DNA of 55,113 nt, from NCBI RefSeq assembly GCF_034111725.1, contig NZ_JAWUWR010000087.1:1-55113 (forward strand). Direction: 5' to 3'. The translations under genes were made by a program, and so were the position numbers. Every line of letters starts with the position of its first letter. Within the stretch, counting starts at the first letter, position 1. Below the pieces are notes generated by a model that made no database searches, was not told the DNA's origin, and saw only the letters and a list, made by a program, of their open reading frames with translations. The stretch is from Thalassolituus sp034111725 (GTDB lineage: Bacteria; Pseudomonadota; Gammaproteobacteria; Pseudomonadales; Oceanobacteraceae). This document shows positions 52,576-55,113 of the stretch, one piece after another.

Positions 52576-52629
52576 AGGTACTCAGGAAATTGTAGGAGGT
52601 ACTCTGGAAATTGTAGGAGGTACTCAGGG
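52576..52629. repeat. Tandem 21-base repeat (two and a half units)
   Basis: The unit AGGTACTC(A/T)GGAAATTGTAGG is present at 52576-52596 and 52597-52617, then partially at 52618-52629. The last unit is the left end of the full dispersed repeat, so the array looks like serial duplication of that end. Confidence 0.8.
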
Positions 52630-52715
52630 AGCGAAGCGAGCAGTGCCGAATGCGGTCTGAAAATCACACTCCATCGCGACTACGAACAAAAAACGTTCGC
52701 TGAATCGCTCCTACA
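52612..52715. repeat. Dispersed TGTAGGAG repeat, full copy 3 (between ung and lysS)
   Basis: A 104-base element from TGTAGGAGGTACTCAGGGAG to GAATCGCTCCTACA. The left half has GGGAGCGAAGCGAGCAGTGC, identical to the copy at 47104-47188; the right half is the second copy of the 63-base direct repeat. Confidence 0.78.
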
Positions 52716-52807
52716 ACACCGTCGATACATTCTGTTTAAAGCATGTCGTCTCGTGCCTCTAAGCTTGCCGCAATAAATAACCACGATTAGGCCAGAGACA
52801 CCAAAAC

Positions 52808-52823
52808 AGCGGCCTAAGCCGCT
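52808..52823 (-). terminator. Rho-independent terminator after lysS
   Basis: Perfect six-base arms AGCGGC (52808-52813) and GCCGCT (52818-52823) with a four-base loop; four Ts follow on the minus strand. It lies seven bases after the lysS stop. Confidence 0.65.
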
Positions 52824-52829
52824 ATCAAA

Positions 52830-54353
52830 CTACTCCGCCAATGGCTTCATATGCGGGAACAAGATCACGTCTTTAATGGTATGGCTATTGGTAAACAACA
52901 TAACCAAACGGTCGATACCGATACCTTGGCCAGCCGTCGGTGGCAAGCCGTATTCCAACGCACGAACGTAGTCATCGTCGTAATGCATGGCTTCGTCATC
53001 ACCGGCGTCTTTCTCTTCCACTTGCTTACGGAAACGCGCGGCTTGGTCTTCAGCATCGTTTAATTCTGAGAAGCCGTTAGCCAATTCACGGCCACCAATA
53101 AAGAATTCGAAACGGTCAGTCACAAATGGGTTGGCATCGTTGCGACGTGCCAGCGGTGATACTTCCCATGGGTATTCGGTAATAAAGGTTGGCTGGTCGA
53201 GTTTTTCTTCAGCCGTTGCTTCGAAAATCTCGCAAATGTATTTACCAGGGCCCCAAGCAGATTGCTTGGCAGATACCGGTACACCAACGCTTTTTGCGTA
53301 TTCTTTTAACGTGTCCATATTATTGGCTGCATCGTTAAGCACCGCTGGATCCATATTTGGATTGTACTTAATAATGGCATCAACCATGGTGATGCGAGTA
53401 AATGGCTTACCAAAATCGTATTCCGCTTCGCCATACGGCAAAATCGTCGTGCCCAAAACGGTTTGCGCTAAGAAACGCAGCATGTCTTCAGTCAAATCCA
53501 TTAGATCGTTATAATCGGCATAAGCCTGATAAAACTCGATCATAGTGAATTCAGGATTGTGACGTGTGCTCAAACCTTCGTTACGGAAGTTACGGTTAAT
53601 TTCGAATACTTTATCAAAGCCACCAACAACCAAACGCTTTAAATACAGCTCCGGTGCGATACGCAAGAACATATCAATATCCAACGCATTGTGATGCGTT
53701 TCAAATGGCTTCGCCGAAGCACCACCCGGAATGGTTTGCAGCATTGGGGTTTCGACTTCTAAGAAACCTTTTTGCGACAAATAAAAGCGCATACTTTCGA
53801 TCAATTTAGAGCGAATTAAGAAGGTACGACGCGTTTCTTCGTTAATAATTAAATCAACATAACGCTGACGGTATTTCATTTCTTGGTCGGCAAGACCATG
53901 GAATTTATCCGGCAACGGGCGCAGTGATTTAGTCAGGATACGGAAGTTTTCAAGCTCGGTCACTTCGCAATAAAGTTCACCTTTACCCGATAATTGCAAC
54001 GTACCTTTAGCGCCAACAATGTCGCCCATATCCAGCAGCTGCCATGCTTCGCTTTCTTTTTGCAGAGCCTTACCCACGTATATTTGCAGGCTACCTGTAC
54101 TGTCGTTAATACCCACGAATGGGCCTCCACGACGCATGACACGGCCAGCAACAGCAACTTCAATACCAAGACCTTGTAGGGTTTCTTTATCTTTTTCGCC
54201 ATGCCCGGCTTTCAACGCAGCCGCTAAATCTTTACGACGAAAATCATTTGGATGACCATTCGCAGCGTTGTCTACACGCAACTTTTCTAATTTAGCGCGA
54301 CGCTCGGCAATGAGTTTGTTTTCATCCTGAACGGTTTGAATCTGATCGGTCAT
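52830..54353 (-). CDS. lysS: Lysyl-tRNA synthetase (class II)
   Basis: Charges tRNA-Lys. The 507 residues have the N-terminal OB-fold anticodon-binding domain (about 60-170, VAGRVMRRGGPFVGINDSTG) and the class II catalytic core: motif 1 (FLEVETPMLQTIPGGASAKP), motif 2 (FRNEGLSTRHNPEFTMIEFY) and motif 3 (GLPPTAGQGIGIDRLVMLF). GAAGGG precedes the ATG. It lies 67 bases after prfB, the usual prfB-lysS pair. Confidence 0.97.
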   Translation of the reverse strand: MTDQIQTVQDENKLIAERRAKLEKLRVDNAANGHPNDFRRKDLAAALKAGHGEKDKETLQGLGIEVAVAGRVMRRGGPFVGINDSTGSLQIYVGKALQKESEAWQLLDMGDIVGAKGTLQLSGKGELYCEVTELENFRILTKSLRPLPDKFHGLADQEMKYRQRYVDLIINEETRRTFLIRSKLIESMRFYLSQKGFLEVETPMLQTIPGGASAKPFETHHNALDIDMFLRIAPELYLKRLVVGGFDKVFEINRNFRNEGLSTRHNPEFTMIEFYQAYADYNDLMDLTEDMLRFLAQTVLGTTILPYGEAEYDFGKPFTRITMVDAIIKYNPNMDPAVLNDAANNMDTLKEYAKSVGVPVSAKQSAWGPGKYICEIFEATAEEKLDQPTFITEYPWEVSPLARRNDANPFVTDRFEFFIGGRELANGFSELNDAEDQAARFRKQVEEKDAGDDEAMHYDDDYVRALEYGLPPTAGQGIGIDRLVMLFTNSHTIKDVILFPHMKPLAE

Positions 54354-54420
54354 GTTACACCCTTCTCTGTCGGGTAAATCTTGAAATTTGGTTTTAACGC
54401 AGTTTTCGCAGGTGAGAGGA

Positions 54421-55113
54421 TCAAATACCCTTCTTCAAACTCGCTTCAATAAACTGGTCTAAATCGCCGTCTAATACCGCTGTTGTATTGCGTGTTTCAA
54501 CGCCGGTACGTAAATCTTTAATACGTGCATCGTCCAATACATAAGAACGAATTTGACTGCCCCAGCCAATATCCGACTTACTATCTTCAAGCGCTTGGGC
54601 TTCAACATTGCGTTTTTGCATCTCATGCTCATACAGCTTGGCTTTCAACTGCTTCATCGCTTGATCTTTGTTCTTGTGCTGCGAGCGATCATTCTGACAC
54701 TGAGTCACAATATTGGTCGGAAGGTGAGTAATACGTACCGCAGATTCCGTACGGTTAACGTGCTGACCACCAGCTCCCGATGCACGATATACGTCGATGC
54801 GTAAGTCCGCCGGATTGATTTCGATATCAATATCGTCATCTACTTCGGGAGACACAAACACCGAAGAAAACGATGTATGACGACGGTTACCTGAGTCAAA
54901 CGGGCTCTTACGCACCAAACGGTGTACGCCAGTCTCGGTGCGCAACCAGCCATAAGCATACTCGCCTTCAACACGAATGGTTGCGCCTTTAATGCCAGCG
55001 ACTTCACCTTCGGAAACTTCCATCAACTCACCCTTAAAACCGTGAGCTTCAATCCAGCGAAGGTACATACGCAACATCATGTTGGCCCAATCTTGAGCCT
55101 CAGTGCCGCCAGA
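54421..55113 (-). CDS. prfB: Peptide chain release factor 2 (3' part, 5' end outside window)
   Basis: Releases nascent chains at UGA and UAA. About 230 C-terminal residues are visible; the frame runs out of the window at base 55113. The codon-recognition tripeptide SPF is in VRKSPFDSGNRRHTSF and the catalytic GGQ in GAGGQHVNRTESAV. The programmed frameshift site typical of prfB would lie near its 5' end and is not in the window. It is followed by lysS. Confidence 0.96.
   Translation of the reverse strand, partial: SGGTEAQDWANMMLRMYLRWIEAHGFKGELMEVSEGEVAGIKGATIRVEGEYAYGWLRTETGVHRLVRKSPFDSGNRRHTSFSSVFVSPEVDDDIDIEINPADLRIDVYRASGAGGQHVNRTESAVRITHLPTNIVTQCQNDRSQHKNKDQAMKQLKAKLYEHEMQKRNVEAQALEDSKSDIGWGSQIRSYVLDDARIKDLRTGVETRNTTAVLDGDLDQFIEASLKKGI

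Noticed and set aside
19787..52715. Insertion sequence copies
   Set aside because: The elements are about 100 bases with no transposase frame and no clear target duplications; described as dispersed repeats.

Overview
The window is a gammaproteobacterial chromosome segment of roughly mid-40s GC (estimated by eye). Its core is one very long, almost entirely minus-strand flagellar and chemotaxis locus (about 6.6 to 49.5 kb), flanked by housekeeping genes. FlhF, FleN, FleQ, FleS/FleR, FliA and a ParC/ParP-like pair are the regulatory and positioning set of polarly flagellated Pseudomonas/Oceanospirillales-type bacteria. I infer a marine Oceanospirillales-like organism; the species cannot be told from the sequence.

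Layout. (1) 0-3.2 kb, plus strand: 3' part of nrdA, nrdB and a long-tailed YfaE-like ferredoxin, the class Ia ribonucleotide reductase operon. (2) 3.3-6.5 kb: bcp, an AraC-type regulator, an Mpo1-like membrane protein, a pilin-like small protein, a MAPEG protein and a small secreted protein. (3) 6.6-19.6 kb, minus strand: flhA-flhF-fleN-fliA-cheY-cheZ-cheA-cheB-parC-(unknown)-parP-cheW-DUF2802. (4) 19.9-27.1 kb: fliK-fliLMNOPQR-flhB. (5) 27.2-38.0 kb: a second complete chemosensory operon (STAS, cheY, cheA, cheW, soluble PAS receptor, cheR, cheD, cheB) followed by an HsbA/HsbR/HptB-like partner switch, placed between fliJ and fliK. (6) 38.1-49.5 kb: fliEFGHIJ, fleSR, fleQ, fliS. (7) 49.7-51.8 kb: a TPR-methyltransferase gene on the plus strand behind a sigma-54 site. 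(8) 51.8-55.1 kb: ung, lysS and the 3' part of prfB.

Regulation. Sigma-54 -24/-12 elements can be read upstream of fliE, fleS, fliK, fliL and the TPR-methyltransferase gene, with a weaker one before flhA. A sigma-28-like element precedes fliS. These fit the FleQ/RpoN to FleSR to FliA cascade known from Pseudomonas. However, fleQ carries an in-frame TAA at codon 209, inside its AAA+ domain, in an otherwise intact frame. If real, the master activator is broken; if not, it is a base-call error. This is the most consequential observation here.

Other points of note are a dispersed 85-104 bp intergenic repeat with TGTAGGAG/CTCCTACA ends (three full and two half copies), three acidic repeats in the linker of the flagellar CheA, an unrecognised gene between parC and parP, and an EWEEF adaptation tether on the second-system receptor. 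I found no RNA genes, CRISPR arrays or insertion sequences.
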